64,000 nt of DNA from Buttiauxella agrestis ATCC 33320 (GCF_000735355.1 NZ_JMPI01000001.1:17409-81408); one strand, 5' to 3'. Positions 39,354-51,197 are shown, counted from the stretch's first letter. Notes: a model not told the origin generated them from the letters alone. Program-made: numbers and translations.

Positions 39354-39378
39354 GGGCTTTTTCAGTGCCTGGCGTGGT

Positions 39379-40641
39379 TTAGCGCCAGACTCCTTTGGTA
39401 TCAACAATCCAGCGTTGCTGAACTTGCTCGACCGGAATGGCTTTGAATACCTGGTGATCAACCAACATCACCAATACATCAGCTTGCGCGAGGGCTTCAT
39501 CGGTAGTGGCTAATTCACAATGCCCGACCAGCTTTTTCGGCAACTGGTGGATGTTTGGCTCAACAGCCAGCGTTTTACCGCTATGCCAGGCGCTGAGCAT
39601 CTCAGCAATTTCCATGGCAGGGCTTTCACGCAGGTCGTCAATATTGGGTTTAAAGGCCAGACCGAAGCAGGCAATCGTAATTTCACTGGCCCGTTTGCCT
39701 GTTTCTGCGAGGCAATCAGCAACGGCCGCTTTCACCTGGTTGATGACCCAGTGCGGCTTACCGTCGTTGACTTCACGCGCGGTACGAATCAGTTGTGCCT
39801 GTTCCGGATTCTGCGCCACGATAAACCACGGATCAACCGCAATACAGTGCCCGCCGACCCCAGGGCCTGGCTGCAAAATATTAACGCGCGGATGTCGATT
39901 CGCCAGGCGAATCAATTCCCAGACGTTGATCCCTTGATCAGCACAAATAAGTGAAAGCTCGTTGGCAAAGGCAATATTCACGTCCCGAAAACTGTTTTCG
40001 GTGAGCTTGCACATTTCTGCCGTGCGGGAGTTCGTTACTACGCACTCGCCTTCCAGGAAGATTTTGTACAGTTCGCTCGCACGAGCAGAACACACTGGCG
40101 TCATACCGCCAATGACACGGTCGTTCTTGATAAGCTCGACCATCACCTGGCCTGGCAGCACGCGCTCAGGGCAGTAAGCGACGTTGATATCTGCCGTCTC
40201 ACCTGCCTGATGTGGGAACGTCAGGTCTGGACGCAGCTCGGCTAACCACTGCGCCATTTGTTCGGTTGAACCCACGGGAGAAGTGGATTCGAGAATGACC
40301 AAGGCACCTTTCTTTAAAACTGGAGCGATAGACTCAGCCGCAGCTTTGACAAAAACCATATCTGGCTCGTGGTCGCCTTTGAAAGGAGTCGGCACCGCAA
40401 TCAAATAAGCATCTGCTGCAACGGGTTGGGTACTGGCACGTAAAAAACCGCCTTCCACCGCCGTTTTAACCACCTTATCCAGATCCGGCTCAACAATATG
40501 AATAGCACCACGATTAATGGTGTCTACCGCATGCTGGTTGATATCTATACCGACGACGTTTTGCTGTTTTGAAGCAAAAGCAGCTGCGGTCGGTAATCCG
40601 ATATAGCCAAGACCAATAACAGAGATGGTTGCAAAACTCAT
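39379..40641 (-). CDS. wecC: UDP-N-acetyl-D-mannosamine dehydrogenase
   Basis: Oxidises UDP-ManNAc to UDP-ManNAcA with two NAD. 420 residues, as in E. coli. The N-terminal Rossmann motif is [16 protein letters not shown] (near 8-23), the active site region [18 protein letters not shown] near 216, [15 protein letters not shown] near 252-266 with the catalytic Cys, and [16 protein letters not shown] near 328. It overlaps wecB by four bases. The next gene downstream is wecD rather than rffG. Confidence 0.97.
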   Translation of the reverse strand: MSFATISVIGLGYIGLPTAAAFASKQQNVVGIDINQHAVDTINRGAIHIVEPDLDKVVKTAVEGGFLRASTQPVAADAYLIAVPTPFKGDHEPDMVFVKAAAESIAPVLKKGALVILESTSPVGSTEQMAQWLAELRPDLTFPHQAGETADINVAYCPERVLPGQVMVELIKNDRVIGGMTPVCSARASELYKIFLEGECVVTNSRTAEMCKLTENSFRDVNIAFANELSLICADQGINVWELIRLANRHPRVNILQPGPGVGGHCIAVDPWFIVAQNPEQAQLIRTAREVNDGKPHWVINQVKAAVADCLAETGKRASEITIACFGLAFKPNIDDLRESPAMEIAEMLSAWHSGKTLAVEPNIHQLPKKLVGHCELATTDEALAQADVLVMLVDHQVFKAIPVEQVQQRWIVDTKGVWR

Positions 40642-41771
40642 TGTTGTGTCACCTGATTATTCTTCAATGCAGCCAAAATTTGTTCACAAGCTTTGCCATT
40701 TCCGTAAGGGTTATGTGCCCGGCTCATGATTTGATATTCATTTTCGTCTTTCAGCAAACGTGTCACCTGGCGGACAATTTCTCGAGTATCCGTCCCGACC
40801 AAACGCACAGTACCTGCATCGACAGCTTCAGGACGTTCAGTGGTATCACGCATAACCAGCACGGGTTTACCCAGTGACGGTGCTTCTTCCTGGATGCCGC
40901 CTGAATCAGTGAGGATCAGGTAAGCCTGGTTCATCAAATAGACAAACGGTAAATATTCCTGTGGGTCAATCAGCACCACATTTTTGACATCGCCAAGAAT
41001 ACGAGTCACAGGCTCGCTGACATTCGGATTCAAATGCACTGGATAAACAATCTGGACATCACTGTTTTCTTTGGCAATTTCAGCTAACGCGTGACAAATT
41101 CGTTCAAAACCATCGCCAAAGCTTTCGCGGCGGTGGCCGGTAACCAGAATCAGTTTTTTGCTGCTGTCCAGGAACGGATGGCACTCCGCCAGGGAAAGGC
41201 GCAAGTTGTTATCGGCATAGACACGGTCACGAACAGAAATCAGCGCATCAATGACAGTATTACCAGTCACGAAGATTTTATTGTCGCTGATATTTTCACG
41301 TAGCAGGTTCTGTCGGGAGTTCTCAGTAGGCGCAAAATGGTACATCGCCAGATGCCCGGTAATCGTTCTGTTCGCCTCTTCAGGCCATGGAGAATAGAGA
41401 TCCCCAGTACGCAAACCCGCTTCAACATGCCCGACAGGAATACGCTGATAAAAAGCAGCCAGACTAGTGGCAACTGTGGTTGTCGTATCGCCATGAACCA
41501 GCACTACATCGGGTTTAAATGACTCAAGTATCGGCTTTAATCCCTCGAGAATGCGGCAGGTAATTTCTGTCAGCCCTTGCCCCGGCTTCATGATGTTCAA
41601 ATCATAATCCGGCTCGATAGAAAATAGATTCAGCACTTGATCCAACATCTCGCGATGCTGTGCTGTCACGCAGACTTTTGCGTCAAAAAACGCGTCTTTT
41701 GCCAACGCTTCAACCAGAGGAGCCATTTTAATAGCCTCCGGACGCGTGCCAAAAACAGTTAACACTTTCAC
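40638..41771 (-). CDS. wecB: UDP-N-acetylglucosamine 2-epimerase
   Basis: Interconverts UDP-GlcNAc and UDP-ManNAc. 377 residues; E. coli WecB has 376. Start [20 protein letters not shown]. Conserved [17 protein letters not shown] near 94-110, [10 protein letters not shown] near 116, [14 protein letters not shown] near 213-226 and [20 protein letters not shown] near 291. It overlaps wecC downstream by four bases; wzzE is 62 bases upstream. Confidence 0.97.
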   Translation of the reverse strand: MKVLTVFGTRPEAIKMAPLVEALAKDAFFDAKVCVTAQHREMLDQVLNLFSIEPDYDLNIMKPGQGLTEITCRILEGLKPILESFKPDVVLVHGDTTTTVATSLAAFYQRIPVGHVEAGLRTGDLYSPWPEEANRTITGHLAMYHFAPTENSRQNLLRENISDNKIFVTGNTVIDALISVRDRVYADNNLRLSLAECHPFLDSSKKLILVTGHRRESFGDGFERICHALAEIAKENSDVQIVYPVHLNPNVSEPVTRILGDVKNVVLIDPQEYLPFVYLMNQAYLILTDSGGIQEEAPSLGKPVLVMRDTTERPEAVDAGTVRLVGTDTREIVRQVTRLLKDENEYQIMSRAHNPYGNGKACEQILAALKNNQVTQQ

Positions 41772-41833
41772 AGCAATTCTCTTTTGTTAAAAAAGGTGAA
41801 GGCCGTCCATCGAGCCTTCACCGGGTAAGGGCG

Positions 41834-42883
41834 TTATAACAATTTTGGACGGCGGGCTAATGCCACACCAGCGCCAATCAGGGCCCCAACCATACCCCAC
41901 ATAATCAGCAAGAATGCCCGGCGCGGGCTATCGCGCTTCACAGGTTCTTCAGGGGTACGTAAATAGCGGTAGGTTTGGAAGCGAGCGTCGAGCGTTGGCC
42001 CCACGTTCAGCGTCGACAACATGGCACGATTCTGGTCATAGTCGATGTCATAGTTTGGCCCTACTGCCTGCAAGCTTTCAAGCCGTGCTTGCAACATTGG
42101 ACGTCCTAACATGAACATTTCGGAATCGGGTAACTCGTCGGCAGGAACTTCGGTTTCACTTTTAGCAATATTTTGCTGCTGCGCAATCTTCAGCGCTTGC
42201 TCAACGCTATGAACTTTGCGGTCGTAAATAGACTTAGCGACTTCTTCCTGGCGTTTAACTTGCGCCTTCATCTGTACAGTGCGAGCAGACCAGGCACCCG
42301 TCAGCTCTTCGTTCAGATGGCTCGCCGCACGCTGGCTGGCAAAAGCCACATACTGACGCAGCAAGTTATTGGCATCAGCCGCAGTCTCAGCGATTAATTT
42401 CACACTGTCGCTGGTATTACGAGCGATGTCACCGGCTGTAAATTGAATATTATCAACAAGTTCATCTAACAGTGCGGCATCAACTTTACTGTTGCCAACC
42501 TGACGCTGCTTGTAATAGTCAGTCTGTAACCAAAAATCACGGCGTGTATCGTAGGCAGACAGCTGCATGATGAATTCTTTGTACGCTTCATCCATCACCG
42601 AAGGTTGATCAACCGGCAGCATGTTGGCTCTGAGGTCGAGATTACGCAGGAACTGCTGCTGCGAATAATATCCACCCAACATATTGACCGTCGGGCGATC
42701 GGTTATCGCGTTAGCGCTCCATTCTTGCCTGGCAAAGAAGGTGTAGATTAACGCAATGGCAGCAAACAAGACTGCGATACCCATAATCCACAACTTCCCT
42801 TGCCACAGTGTCCGGAATAAACCACGAATGTCCAACTCGTTGTCTACCATCCCCGGGTTATTTCCTGGCACGTTTTGTTTCAT
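41834..42883 (-). CDS. wzzE: ECA chain-length regulator WzzE
   Basis: Inner-membrane polysaccharide co-polymerase that sets the number of ECA repeats with WzyE. 349 residues from the second ATG (348 in E. coli); the first, at 42886, is equally open, but the ggggaa ribosome site has better spacing to the second. Membrane helices lie near 31-50 and 318-340, the latter with the Pro-rich lead EEPVKRDSPRRAFLLIMWG, flanking a periplasmic domain with coiled helices. Confidence 0.95.
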   Translation of the reverse strand: MKQNVPGNNPGMVDNELDIRGLFRTLWQGKLWIMGIAVLFAAIALIYTFFARQEWSANAITDRPTVNMLGGYYSQQQFLRNLDLRANMLPVDQPSVMDEAYKEFIMQLSAYDTRRDFWLQTDYYKQRQVGNSKVDAALLDELVDNIQFTAGDIARNTSDSVKLIAETAADANNLLRQYVAFASQRAASHLNEELTGAWSARTVQMKAQVKRQEEVAKSIYDRKVHSVEQALKIAQQQNIAKSETEVPADELPDSEMFMLGRPMLQARLESLQAVGPNYDIDYDQNRAMLSTLNVGPTLDARFQTYRYLRTPEEPVKRDSPRRAFLLIMWGMVGALIGAGVALARRPKLL

Positions 42884-42906
42884 CACTTCCCCAATTACTT
42901 TCAGAA

Positions 42907-43998
42907 TTAAGAAATGTTGCTGCTGTTTCTGCGTTGCCGACGCTTATGACGTCTTATGAAACGCGCCACTTTCCAGGCTCGTTTGATGCAATAATCATAT
43001 AGGACAAATGCTAGCAAGAATAATGCCAACATCACCCATTCAGGTATGAAATGTATGTATTCTGCTGCTACACCAATGCTTGCGAGTAACGCTGCGGCAG
43101 CGGTGATAAGCACAAAGGCCTGACGGGATGTAAAGCCCGCGCGCATGATTAAATGGTGAATATGCTGGCGGTCTGGAGAGAATGGACTCATCCCCTTACG
43201 TAACCGGCGGTACATAATGGCAATCATATCCATGAGTGGGATGGCGATAATCCACAGCGCGGTCACCGGGCTAATAGGATGCGTTTGCCCTTGCGTGGTT
43301 TCCAGCAAGATCCAGATAACGGTAAAACCAATAAGAGTACTGCCTGCATCACCCATAAATACTTTATAGCGACGACCCAGCACCCCGAGGTTTAAAAGAA
43401 TATAAGGCAAGATGGCAGCTATCATTGCGAAGCACCACATCGCCAGACTCAATTGCCCGTCGAAATAAAGGATGATTCCCATTGCCGCAAAGGAGACGCA
43501 AGAAAGCCCACCTAACAGGCCGTCAATACCATCAACCATGTTGAAAGCATTTATTGCAGCCCAGACCGCAAATAAGGTTAAAAAATAACCGAATGGGCCA
43601 AGCACCATTTCCCACGAGCCGAAAATATACCCAAGACTTACCAGGTATAATTTACCGACAAACATCATCACAAGGCCGATTAATGCCTGTACAGACGCTC
43701 TAATTTTTACGCTGATATCAAAGCGGTCATCCAGAGCACCGACCAGCACCAGTACCCCTGCGCAGGTTAAATAAAGCCACGCATGCGGGATGTAATAATT
43801 AGCAATCAGGAAGGTAAAACAGATACCGGCATAAACAGATATGCCTCCGACCAAAGGGATTAGCCCCTGGTGGCGTTTGCGGAAGTTAGGTTTATCGACC
43901 AGACCGATTCTTTTTGCTGCCTTGCGCGCAAAAAAAAGAAATACGGTAGTAAATAAAAAAATACTTATCAGGTCAGTTCCAGCGGTGATTAAATTCAC
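42907..43998 (-). CDS. wecA: UDP-GlcNAc:undecaprenyl-phosphate GlcNAc-1-phosphate transferase
   Basis: Starts ECA (and many O-antigens) by forming GlcNAc-PP-undecaprenol. I chose GTG 43998 (MNLITAGTDLISIFLF), which matches the E. coli start; a TTG six codons upstream is also in frame. About 363 residues and eleven membrane segments. Conserved GALDDRFDISVKIRA near 82-96, NAFNMVDGIDGLLGG near 152-166, GDAGSTLIGF near 212 and SPFSPDRQHIHHLIMR near 267-282. First gene of the ECA operon, after rho. Confidence 0.95.
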   Translation of the reverse strand: MNLITAGTDLISIFLFTTVFLFFARKAAKRIGLVDKPNFRKRHQGLIPLVGGISVYAGICFTFLIANYYIPHAWLYLTCAGVLVLVGALDDRFDISVKIRASVQALIGLVMMFVGKLYLVSLGYIFGSWEMVLGPFGYFLTLFAVWAAINAFNMVDGIDGLLGGLSCVSFAAMGIILYFDGQLSLAMWCFAMIAAILPYILLNLGVLGRRYKVFMGDAGSTLIGFTVIWILLETTQGQTHPISPVTALWIIAIPLMDMIAIMYRRLRKGMSPFSPDRQHIHHLIMRAGFTSRQAFVLITAAAALLASIGVAAEYIHFIPEWVMLALFLLAFVLYDYCIKRAWKVARFIRRHKRRQRRNSSNIS

Positions 43999-44203
43999 AG
44001 TGCAAGCTCTCTGCAAAATAAAAGGTCAAGGCAATCTCATTCAAAGTGTGCCCCGTCCAATGGTTATATACATCTAATCCCTGAACATCCTGCTTATTAT
44101 TTAAACAACACTGTCCGAGTGTTGATACTAATAACAATATGGCATCCGTTGCCACAGTGGGTGCTTAACTGCGATCGTTAATTCTATATCGTATATACCA
44201 CTA

Positions 44204-44233
44204 AAGAAAAACGCCACGTCTAAGCGTGGCGTT
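44204..44233 (-). terminator. rho terminator
   Basis: aacgccacg / cgtggcgtt with a six-base loop, followed on the minus strand by tttttcttt, 17 bases past the rho stop. It separates rho from the wec operon. Confidence 0.85.
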
Positions 44234-44249
44234 CCCCGAGTTTTGTTGC

Positions 44250-45509
44250 TTACGAGCGCTTCATCATATCGAAGAAGTCTTCGTTGGTTTTCGTCATCGC
44301 CAATTTGTTGATGAGGAATTCCATTGCATCAATCTCACCCATTGGATGGATGATTTTGCGTAAGATCCACATTTTCTGCAGTTCTTCCTGGGTAGTCAGC
44401 AGCTCTTCTTTACGTGTACCTGAACGATTATAGTCGATAGCAGGGAATACGCGTTTCTCAGCGATTTTACGCGCCAGATGCAATTCCATGTTGCCGGTAC
44501 CTTTAAATTCTTCGTAGATAACTTCATCCATTTTAGAACCGGTATCAACCAGAGCCGTTGCGATGATAGTCAAACTACCACCCTCTTCCACGTTACGTGC
44601 AGCACCAAAGAAACGTTTTGGACGATGCAGGGCGTTCGCATCCACACCCCCCGTCAGTACTTTGCCTGATGCAGGTACAACGGTGTTGTAAGCACGAGCC
44701 AGACGAGTAATGGAGTCGAGAAGAATAATGACGTCTTTCTTATGTTCAACAAGACGCTTCGCCTTCTCGATGACCATTTCAGCAACCTGAACGTGGCGAG
44801 ATGCAGGTTCGTCAAAGGTGGACGCGATAACTTCGCCTTTCACCAGACGCTGCATCTCAGTCACTTCTTCCGGACGTTCGTCGATCAGCAGAACCATCAG
44901 CACGCAGTCTGGGTGGTTATATGCAATGCTGGTTGCAATGTTTTGCAGCAGCATGGTTTTACCGGCTTTAGGCGGAGCCACAATCAGGCCACGCTGGCCG
45001 CGACCGATTGGCGATGCCAGATCCAGTACACGAGCGGTTAAGTCTTCGGTAGAGCCATTACCACGTTCCATGCGTAAACGAGAATTTGCATGCAGCGGGG
45101 TTAAGTTTTCAAACAGGATTTTGCTACGCGCATTTTCTGGTTTGTCGTAGTTAACTTCGTTAACTTTCAGCAGCGCAAAGTAACGTTCACCTTCTTTCGG
45201 CGGACGAATCTTACCGGAGATGGTATCCCCTGTGCGGAGGTTGAAACGGCGGATTTGGCTGGGAGAAACGTAGATGTCATCAGGACCGGCGAGGTAGGAG
45301 CTGTCTGCAGAGCGGAGGAAACCAAATCCGTCCTGCAATATCTCCAGCACACCGTCACCAAAGATATCTTCGCCACTCTTCGCGTGTTGCTTCAGGATGG
45401 AGAAAATAATGTCCTGCTTGCGCATACGGGCTTGGTTTTCCAGCCCCATATTTTCGCCGAGAGTAATCAGCTCAGAAACCGGCGTATTCTTTAATTCGGT
45501 AAGATTCAT
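44250..45509 (-). CDS. rho: Transcription termination factor Rho
   Basis: Hexameric RNA-dependent ATPase/helicase that ends transcription at Rho-dependent sites. 419 residues, as in E. coli. The N-terminal domain ([17 protein letters not shown]) is followed by the primary RNA site [10 protein letters not shown] near 60-69, Walker A PPKAGKT near 179-185, Walker [19 protein letters not shown] near 205-222 and the C-terminal R-loop region. It has a leader of about 225 bases, probably for autoregulation. Confidence 0.99.
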   Translation of the reverse strand: MNLTELKNTPVSELITLGENMGLENQARMRKQDIIFSILKQHAKSGEDIFGDGVLEILQDGFGFLRSADSSYLAGPDDIYVSPSQIRRFNLRTGDTISGKIRPPKEGERYFALLKVNEVNYDKPENARSKILFENLTPLHANSRLRMERGNGSTEDLTARVLDLASPIGRGQRGLIVAPPKAGKTMLLQNIATSIAYNHPDCVLMVLLIDERPEEVTEMQRLVKGEVIASTFDEPASRHVQVAEMVIEKAKRLVEHKKDVIILLDSITRLARAYNTVVPASGKVLTGGVDANALHRPKRFFGAARNVEEGGSLTIIATALVDTGSKMDEVIYEEFKGTGNMELHLARKIAEKRVFPAIDYNRSGTRKEELLTTQEELQKMWILRKIIHPMGEIDAMEFLINKLAMTKTNEDFFDMMKRS

Positions 45510-45735
45510 AATGGTGGGTTCTTAAACTCGGGGTAAATCTCGAACATGTATCGTGAATGGTATGGCAGGATCATCCATGCCTGTTTAATGGCCACCACCA
45601 CATGTCTTATCGCTGCCTGGTCATAGGAAAAACGCAGAACTGAAACGACACGACGGAATGGGTGATATGCCCGAAATCGATTATGCGACCTGATGTTCAC
45701 TGTAAAACAGCGTCTTAGTGAAATTTAACGGGAAG
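45510..45735 (-). promoter_or_regulatory. rho leader region
   Basis: A leader of about 225 bases from the probable start to rho. It keeps words I recall from the E. coli rhoL leader ORF (tgtcgtttcagttctgcg and accaggcagcga...aagacatgt), but one base fewer lies between them, so the E. coli rhoL frame stops early (TGA) and has no ATG. A different frame, GTG 45700 to a TGA at 45506-45508, overlaps the rho start codon in an ATGA junction; it lacks a ribosome site. Conservation seems to be at RNA level, fitting autogenous control by Rho. Confidence 0.45.
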
Positions 45736-45741
45736 CATTGG

Positions 45742-45770
45742 GTATTACAAAGATTCAAACTACAAGACAA
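45742..45770 (-). promoter_or_regulatory. rho promoter
   Basis: On the minus strand TTGTCT (45765-45770), 17-base spacer, TAATAC (45742-45747). It lies between trxA and rho and predicts a leader of about 225 bases. Confidence 0.55.
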
Positions 45771-45867
45771 GTTCAAAATGCAGTAAAAGTAACTTAGCAT
45801 GACTGACGCCGGGCGTCCAGCAGCTCACAAAAAATTGCAAACCGCGCACGCACCGGCTGAGATTCCG

Positions 45868-46197
45868 TTATGCCAGATTAGCGTCGAGGAACTCTTTTAA
45901 CTGGCCTTTAGACAGCGCACCAACTTTGGTCGCAGCCACTTCACCGTTTTTGAACAGCAACAGAGTTGGGATACCACGGATACCATATTTTGGCGCCGTG
46001 CCCGGGTTCTGATCGATGTTCAGTTTAGCAACGGTCAGATTGCCCTGATATTCATCAGCGATTTCATCAAGAATCGGGGCGATCATCTTGCATGGACCAC
46101 ACCACTCCGCCCAGAAATCAACCAGAATCAACCCATCAGCTTTTAGCACGTCCGTGTCGAAACTGTCGTCAGTCAGGTGAATAATTTTATCGCTCAT
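45868..46197 (-). CDS. trxA: Thioredoxin 1
   Basis: Small cytoplasmic disulfide reductase, reduced by TrxB with NADPH. 109 residues, as in E. coli, with the active site WCGPC (residues 32-36), cis-Pro in [10 protein letters not shown] near 76 and the C-terminal helix. Upstream of rho on the same strand and divergent from rhlB. Confidence 0.99.
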   Translation of the reverse strand: MSDKIIHLTDDSFDTDVLKADGLILVDFWAEWCGPCKMIAPILDEIADEYQGNLTVAKLNIDQNPGTAPKYGIRGIPTLLLFKNGEVAATKVGALSKGQLKEFLDANLA

Positions 46198-46328
46198 GTT
46201 CTACTCCGCAGGATTGTGTCTACCTTGTTGGTGTAGCCTCAACCAACTTGGGGTGACTTTATTTCACCCCGTTTATTTCAACGGATGTGCTTTCGTAAAG
46301 CAATAGTAAACTGATATTCTACCACACT

Positions 46329-47600
46329 ATGAGCAAAACACATTTGACCGAACAGAAGTTTTCCGACTTCGCCCTGCACCCTAAGGTGATTGAAGCCCTT
46401 GAAAATAAAGGGTTCCATAACTGCACCCCAATTCAGGCACTGGCACTACCGCTGACACTAGCGAATCGTGACGTTGCAGGGCAGGCGCAAACCGGTACTG
46501 GCAAAACGATGGCGTTTTTAACGTCAACGTTTCATTATTTACTCTCTCACCCGGTTCCAGAGAATCGCCAGGTGAACCAGCCGCGTGCATTAATTATGGC
46601 TCCGACTCGTGAACTGGCAGTGCAAATTCACTCTGACGCAGAGCCACTAGCACAATCGACTGGCTTGAAACTCGGCCTGGCATACGGTGGCGATGGCTAC
46701 GATAAACAGCTTAAAGTGCTGGAAAGTGGTGTTGATATCCTTATCGGCACAACGGGCCGTCTTATCGATTACGCAAAGCAAAACCACATTAACTTAGGCG
46801 CAATTCAGGTTGTGGTTCTGGATGAAGCCGATCGCATGTACGATCTGGGCTTTATTAAAGATATTCGCTGGTTGTTCCGTCGTATGCCTCCGGTGACTCA
46901 ACGCCTGAACATGCTGTTCTCCGCCACATTATCTTACCGTGTGCGTGAACTAGCATTTGAGCAAATGAACAACGCGGAATACGTGGAAGTTGAACCGGAG
47001 CAAAAAACCGGCCACCGTATTCAGGAAGAGCTGTTCTACCCTTCTAACGAAGAGAAAATGCGCCTGCTTCAGACGCTTATCGAAGAAGAGTGGCCAGATC
47101 GCGCAATTATCTTTGCTAACACCAAACACCGTTGTGAAGATATCTGGGGTCACCTCGCAGCTGACGGGCATCGTGTCGGTCTGTTAACCGGCGATGTTGC
47201 TCAGAAAAAACGTCTGCGTATTCTTGAAGAATTCACCCGTGGTGACCTCGATATTCTGGTCGCAACTGACGTTGCAGCGCGTGGCTTGCACATTCCATTA
47301 GTGACTCACGTGTTCAACTACGATCTCCCGGATGATTGCGAAGACTACGTTCACCGCATTGGCCGTACGGGTCGTGCTGGTGAAAGCGGCCATTCCATCA
47401 GTCTGGCATGTGAAGACTACGCGCTGAATTTGTCCGCCATTGAAACCTACATCGGTCACTCAATCCCGGTCAGCAAGTACAAAACTGAAGCACTGTTAAG
47501 CGAACTTCCTCCACCGAAGCGTTTGACTCGCGCCCGCCCGGGTAACGGTCCACGCCGTAATGGTGGCGCGCCCCGTGGTAATCGCCGTCGCACAGGTTAA
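46329..47600 (+). CDS. rhlB: DEAD-box RNA helicase RhlB
   Basis: RNA helicase of the RNase E degradosome. 423 residues (421 in E. coli). Q motif [14 protein letters not shown] near 29, Walker A AQTGTGKT near 54, [10 protein letters not shown] near 97, DEAD box LDEADRMYD near 164, SAT near 199, and [13 protein letters not shown] near 339. The basic RG/RR-rich tail ([20 protein letters not shown]) is typical of RhlB. It is divergent from trxA and followed by gppA after 7 bases. Confidence 0.98.
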   Translation: MSKTHLTEQKFSDFALHPKVIEALENKGFHNCTPIQALALPLTLANRDVAGQAQTGTGKTMAFLTSTFHYLLSHPVPENRQVNQPRALIMAPTRELAVQIHSDAEPLAQSTGLKLGLAYGGDGYDKQLKVLESGVDILIGTTGRLIDYAKQNHINLGAIQVVVLDEADRMYDLGFIKDIRWLFRRMPPVTQRLNMLFSATLSYRVRELAFEQMNNAEYVEVEPEQKTGHRIQEELFYPSNEEKMRLLQTLIEEEWPDRAIIFANTKHRCEDIWGHLAADGHRVGLLTGDVAQKKRLRILEEFTRGDLDILVATDVAARGLHIPLVTHVFNYDLPDDCEDYVHRIGRTGRAGESGHSISLACEDYALNLSAIETYIGHSIPVSKYKTEALLSELPPPKRLTRARPGNGPRRNGGAPRGNRRRTG

Positions 47601-47607
47601 ATAATTT

Positions 47608-49092
47608 ATGCTCAGCTCCACCTCACTGTATGCTGCAATAGATTTAGGCTCGAATAGCTTTCATATGTTGGTTGTACGTGAGGTGGCAGGGAGCATACAA
47701 ACCCTTGCACGGATTAAGCGAAAAGTCCGCCTGGCTGCGGGTTTAAGCAAAGAAAATACGCTTTCACGTGAAGCAATGGAGCGCGGGTGGCAATGCCTGC
47801 GCTTGTTTGCTGAACGTCTCCAGGATATCCCCCAGCCCCAAATTCGAGTGGTCGCCACCGCAACTCTCCGTCTTGCCACCAATGCCAATGAATTCATTGA
47901 GCAAGCTGAAAAAATCCTTGGCTGCCCGGTGCAAATTATTCAAGGCGAGGAAGAAGCACGTCTGATTTATCAGGGAGTTGCTCACACGACCGGTGGAGCC
48001 GATCAGCGATTAGTTGTTGATATCGGCGGAGCCAGTACCGAACTGGTGACGGGAACCGGCGCGCAAACTACCGCTCTCTTTAGCTTATCAATGGGTTGCG
48101 TGACCTGGCTTGAACGTTTCTTTAGTGACCGAAACTTAGCAAAAGAAAACTTTGATGATGCGGAGGCCGCAGCAAAAGAAGTGCTTCGCCCCGTTTGCGA
48201 TCGGTTAAAACATCATGGTTGGAAGGTGTGCGTCGGTGCGTCGGGTACCGTGCAAGCCTTGCAAGAAATCATGATGGCGCAGGGAATGGACGAGCGCATT
48301 ACGCTGGCAAAGCTCCAGCAATTAAAGCAAAGAGCCATTCAGTGCGGGCGTCTTGAAGAGCTAGAAATTGAAGGCTTAACGCTAGAAAGAGCACTGGTAT
48401 TTCCAAGCGGGCTGGCGATTTTGATCGCAATCTTCGAAGAATTATCAATAGATTGTATGACACTTGCCGGTGGCGCATTGCGCGAAGGCCTGGTGTACGG
48501 GATGCTTCATTTGACCGTTAATCAAGAAATCCGCAGCCGCACGGTGCGTAATATTCAGCGCCGTTTTATGGTCGATACCAGCCAGGCAGAACGTGTCCAA
48601 CAGCTGGCTCAGGCTCTTGCAAATCAGGTCGCAGATGCATGGAACCTCACACCGCTCAGCATTGAAATGCTTAACAGCGCCGCTTTGCTTCATGAAATTG
48701 GCCTGAGTGTGGATTTCAAACAAGCGCCGCAACACGCCGCTTATCTGGTCAAAAATCTTGATCTTCCCGGCTATACGCCCGCGCAGAAGAAACTGCTGGC
48801 GACGCTGATGCTGAATCAGACCAACCCGGTCGATCTCTCTTCTCTCCACCAGCAAAACGCCGTACCGCCGCGTATTGCCGAAAATATTTGCCGCCTGTTA
48901 CGGCTGGCTATTATTTTTGCCAGCCGCCGTCGCGACGATATCTTGCCTGAAATCACGTTGAGTGTGGAAAGTGAGAATTTGCAACTTGAGCTGCCTGAAA
49001 AGTGGCTAGAATGCCACCCTCTCGGTGCAGAATTGCTTGCGCAAGAAAGCCTTTGGCAAAGCTATGTCCACTGGCCTTTGACGATTAAGTAA
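47608..49092 (+). CDS. gppA: Guanosine-5'-triphosphate,3'-diphosphate pyrophosphatase
   Basis: Converts pppGpp to ppGpp; a Ppx/GppA-family ASKHA phosphatase that also has exopolyphosphatase activity. 494 residues, as in E. coli. Phosphate-1 motif [14 protein letters not shown] near 10-23, phosphate-2 [14 protein letters not shown] near 139-152, and a C-terminal HD-like helical domain. It follows rhlB closely and converges on rep with one base between the stop codons. Confidence 0.97.
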   Translation: MLSSTSLYAAIDLGSNSFHMLVVREVAGSIQTLARIKRKVRLAAGLSKENTLSREAMERGWQCLRLFAERLQDIPQPQIRVVATATLRLATNANEFIEQAEKILGCPVQIIQGEEEARLIYQGVAHTTGGADQRLVVDIGGASTELVTGTGAQTTALFSLSMGCVTWLERFFSDRNLAKENFDDAEAAAKEVLRPVCDRLKHHGWKVCVGASGTVQALQEIMMAQGMDERITLAKLQQLKQRAIQCGRLEELEIEGLTLERALVFPSGLAILIAIFEELSIDCMTLAGGALREGLVYGMLHLTVNQEIRSRTVRNIQRRFMVDTSQAERVQQLAQALANQVADAWNLTPLSIEMLNSAALLHEIGLSVDFKQAPQHAAYLVKNLDLPGYTPAQKKLLATLMLNQTNPVDLSSLHQQNAVPPRIAENICRLLRLAIIFASRRRDDILPEITLSVESENLQLELPEKWLECHPLGAELLAQESLWQSYVHWPLTIK

Positions 49093-49093
49093 C

Positions 49094-51115
49094 TTAGCTT
49101 TTACGCGCTTTTGCCAGCATTTCACGGATGTTGGCAACATTACTCTGGCCTTTATTCATCCGCTCCTCTGGCGAAACAACCTTACGTTCCGTTTCCCATT
49201 GCAAATCATCTTGCGGTAATTCAAGCAAGAAACGACTCGGTTCCGGGCGAATTAATTCACCATATTGTCGGCGCTCTTTGCACAGCGTAAAAGTCAGCTC
49301 TTTCTGCGCACGGGTAATTCCTACGTACGCGAGACGGCGCTCTTCGTCGATATTGTCTTCATCAATGCTGCTCTGATGCGGAAGAAGCCCTTCCTCCATT
49401 CCCACTAAAAATACATAGGGGAATTCCAGCCCTTTCGAGGCATGAAGAGTCATCAGTTGAACCTGATCGGCTTCTTCATCACTTTCACCGCGTTCCATCA
49501 TATCGCGCAGCGTAAAGCGAGTGACCACCTGAGTTAACGTCATCGGTTCGTCGATTTCTGAACCCTCAAGCATCTCCGTCATCCAGCTAAACAGTGTATT
49601 GACGTTCTTCATGCGCATTTCGGCAGCTTTCTGGCTGGGAGATGTTTCGTACAGCCAGCTTTCGTAATCAATGCCGTGAATCAAATCGCGAACCGCCGCA
49701 ATAGGCTCACGCTCAGCCAAAGTGGCCACTTCACGAAGCCAGTGAGTAAAACGCTGGAGTGACTCAAGGCCGCGCCCGCTTAACGTCTGACTCAGGCCCA
49801 TATCGAAACTGGAGAGAAACAAACCTTTATTACGTTGCATCGCCCAGGCACCTAGTTTTTGCAACGTCGCAGAGCCAATTTCACGTTTTGGAGTATTCAC
49901 AATCCGCATGAATGCACTGTCGTCATCCGGATTAGTCAGCACGCGAAGATAAGCCAACAGATCTTTGATTTCCGGACGCGAGAAGAACGAAGTGCCACCA
50001 GAAATGCGATAAGGAATACGGTTCTGCATCAGCATCTTTTCAAATACGCGCGACTGGAAATTCCCGCGATAAAGTATGGCGTAGTCTTTGTAGTTGGTTT
50101 TATTGATAAAGTGATGAGCAATCAGCTCGCCAGTCACCCGCTCGGCTTCATGATCTTCACTATTTGCCGTCACCACTTTTAGCTCGGCGCCGTATCCCAG
50201 CTCAGAAAAAAGGCGCTTTTCAAAAACGTGCGGGTTGTTGGCAATAAGAATGTTTGCCGCCTTCAGAATACGTCCGGAAGAACGGTAATTCTGTTCAAGC
50301 TTAATGACCTGCAATGCGGGGAAATCCTGGCTCAACAGCACCAGGTTTTGTGGTCTGGCACCGCGCCAGGAGTAAATTGACTGGTCGTCATCACCTACCA
50401 CGGTGAACCTTGCCCGCGCACCGACCAGTAATTTCACCAGTTCGTACTGGCTGGTGTTGGTATCCTGATATTCATCCACCAGCAAATAGCGAATGCGATT
50501 TTGCCAGCGTTCCCGTACTTCCTCATTACGTTGTAAAAGCAGCGTCGGCAGCAAAATCAGATCGTCAAAATCCAGCACATTGCAGGATTTCAAATGCGTA
50601 TCATATAGGCCATAGCAATGAGCAAAGATTCGGTCACGCTCGCCTTTGGCCTGCGCAGCGGCCTGCGACGGCGACATCAGATCGTTTTTCCAGTTTGAGA
50701 TCGTCGAGATCAGTTGCTGCAATAATGTCTTATCGTCTTCAAGCAACCCTTCTGTCAGATCTTTCAACAACGCCGTCTGGTCGGTGTCGTCGAATAACGA
50801 GAAGTTAGACTTCATCCCCAGTGCCGCGTACTCACGTTTAATGATCTCAAGGCCTAAGGTATGGAAAGTGGAAATCAATAAGCCGCGCGCTTCTTTGCGC
50901 CCCAGCGTTTGCGCCACGCGTTCTTTCATCTCACGCGCCGCTTTATTGGTAAAAGTCACGGCAGCAATATGGCGAGCCTGATAACCGCATTCGCGGATCA
51001 AATACGCCATTTTATTGGTGATAACACGTGTTTTGCCCGAGCCAGCGCCCGCCAGGACCAGGCAGGGTCCAGTAACAAATTCGACGGCTTGTTGTTGGCC
51101 AGGGTTTAAACGCAT
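49094..51115 (-). CDS. rep: ATP-dependent DNA helicase Rep
   Basis: 3'-5' superfamily 1 helicase that clears proteins ahead of the replication fork, with DnaB. 673 residues, as in E. coli. Walker [10 protein letters not shown] near 22-30, motif [14 protein letters not shown] near 213, [18 protein letters not shown] near 239, [10 protein letters not shown] near 596. It is a paralogue of UvrD, encoded about 30 kb away in this window. The start ATG matches the E. coli N-terminus [17 protein letters not shown]. Confidence 0.98.
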   Translation of the reverse strand: MRLNPGQQQAVEFVTGPCLVLAGAGSGKTRVITNKMAYLIRECGYQARHIAAVTFTNKAAREMKERVAQTLGRKEARGLLISTFHTLGLEIIKREYAALGMKSNFSLFDDTDQTALLKDLTEGLLEDDKTLLQQLISTISNWKNDLMSPSQAAAQAKGERDRIFAHCYGLYDTHLKSCNVLDFDDLILLPTLLLQRNEEVRERWQNRIRYLLVDEYQDTNTSQYELVKLLVGARARFTVVGDDDQSIYSWRGARPQNLVLLSQDFPALQVIKLEQNYRSSGRILKAANILIANNPHVFEKRLFSELGYGAELKVVTANSEDHEAERVTGELIAHHFINKTNYKDYAILYRGNFQSRVFEKMLMQNRIPYRISGGTSFFSRPEIKDLLAYLRVLTNPDDDSAFMRIVNTPKREIGSATLQKLGAWAMQRNKGLFLSSFDMGLSQTLSGRGLESLQRFTHWLREVATLAEREPIAAVRDLIHGIDYESWLYETSPSQKAAEMRMKNVNTLFSWMTEMLEGSEIDEPMTLTQVVTRFTLRDMMERGESDEEADQVQLMTLHASKGLEFPYVFLVGMEEGLLPHQSSIDEDNIDEERRLAYVGITRAQKELTFTLCKERRQYGELIRPEPSRFLLELPQDDLQWETERKVVSPEERMNKGQSNVANIREMLAKARKS

Positions 51116-51197
51116 AGGGTCACTCAGTGAAAGTCAGGAGGGGAGAAAAAGTACATGGTATTATATCCACCATAATCCATACCACCAAGGCACTATC

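Noticed and set aside
43973..44155. Minus-strand 60-codon frame between wecA and rho
   Set aside because: Overlaps the wecA start and the intergenic region, with no ribosome site and no resemblance to known proteins.
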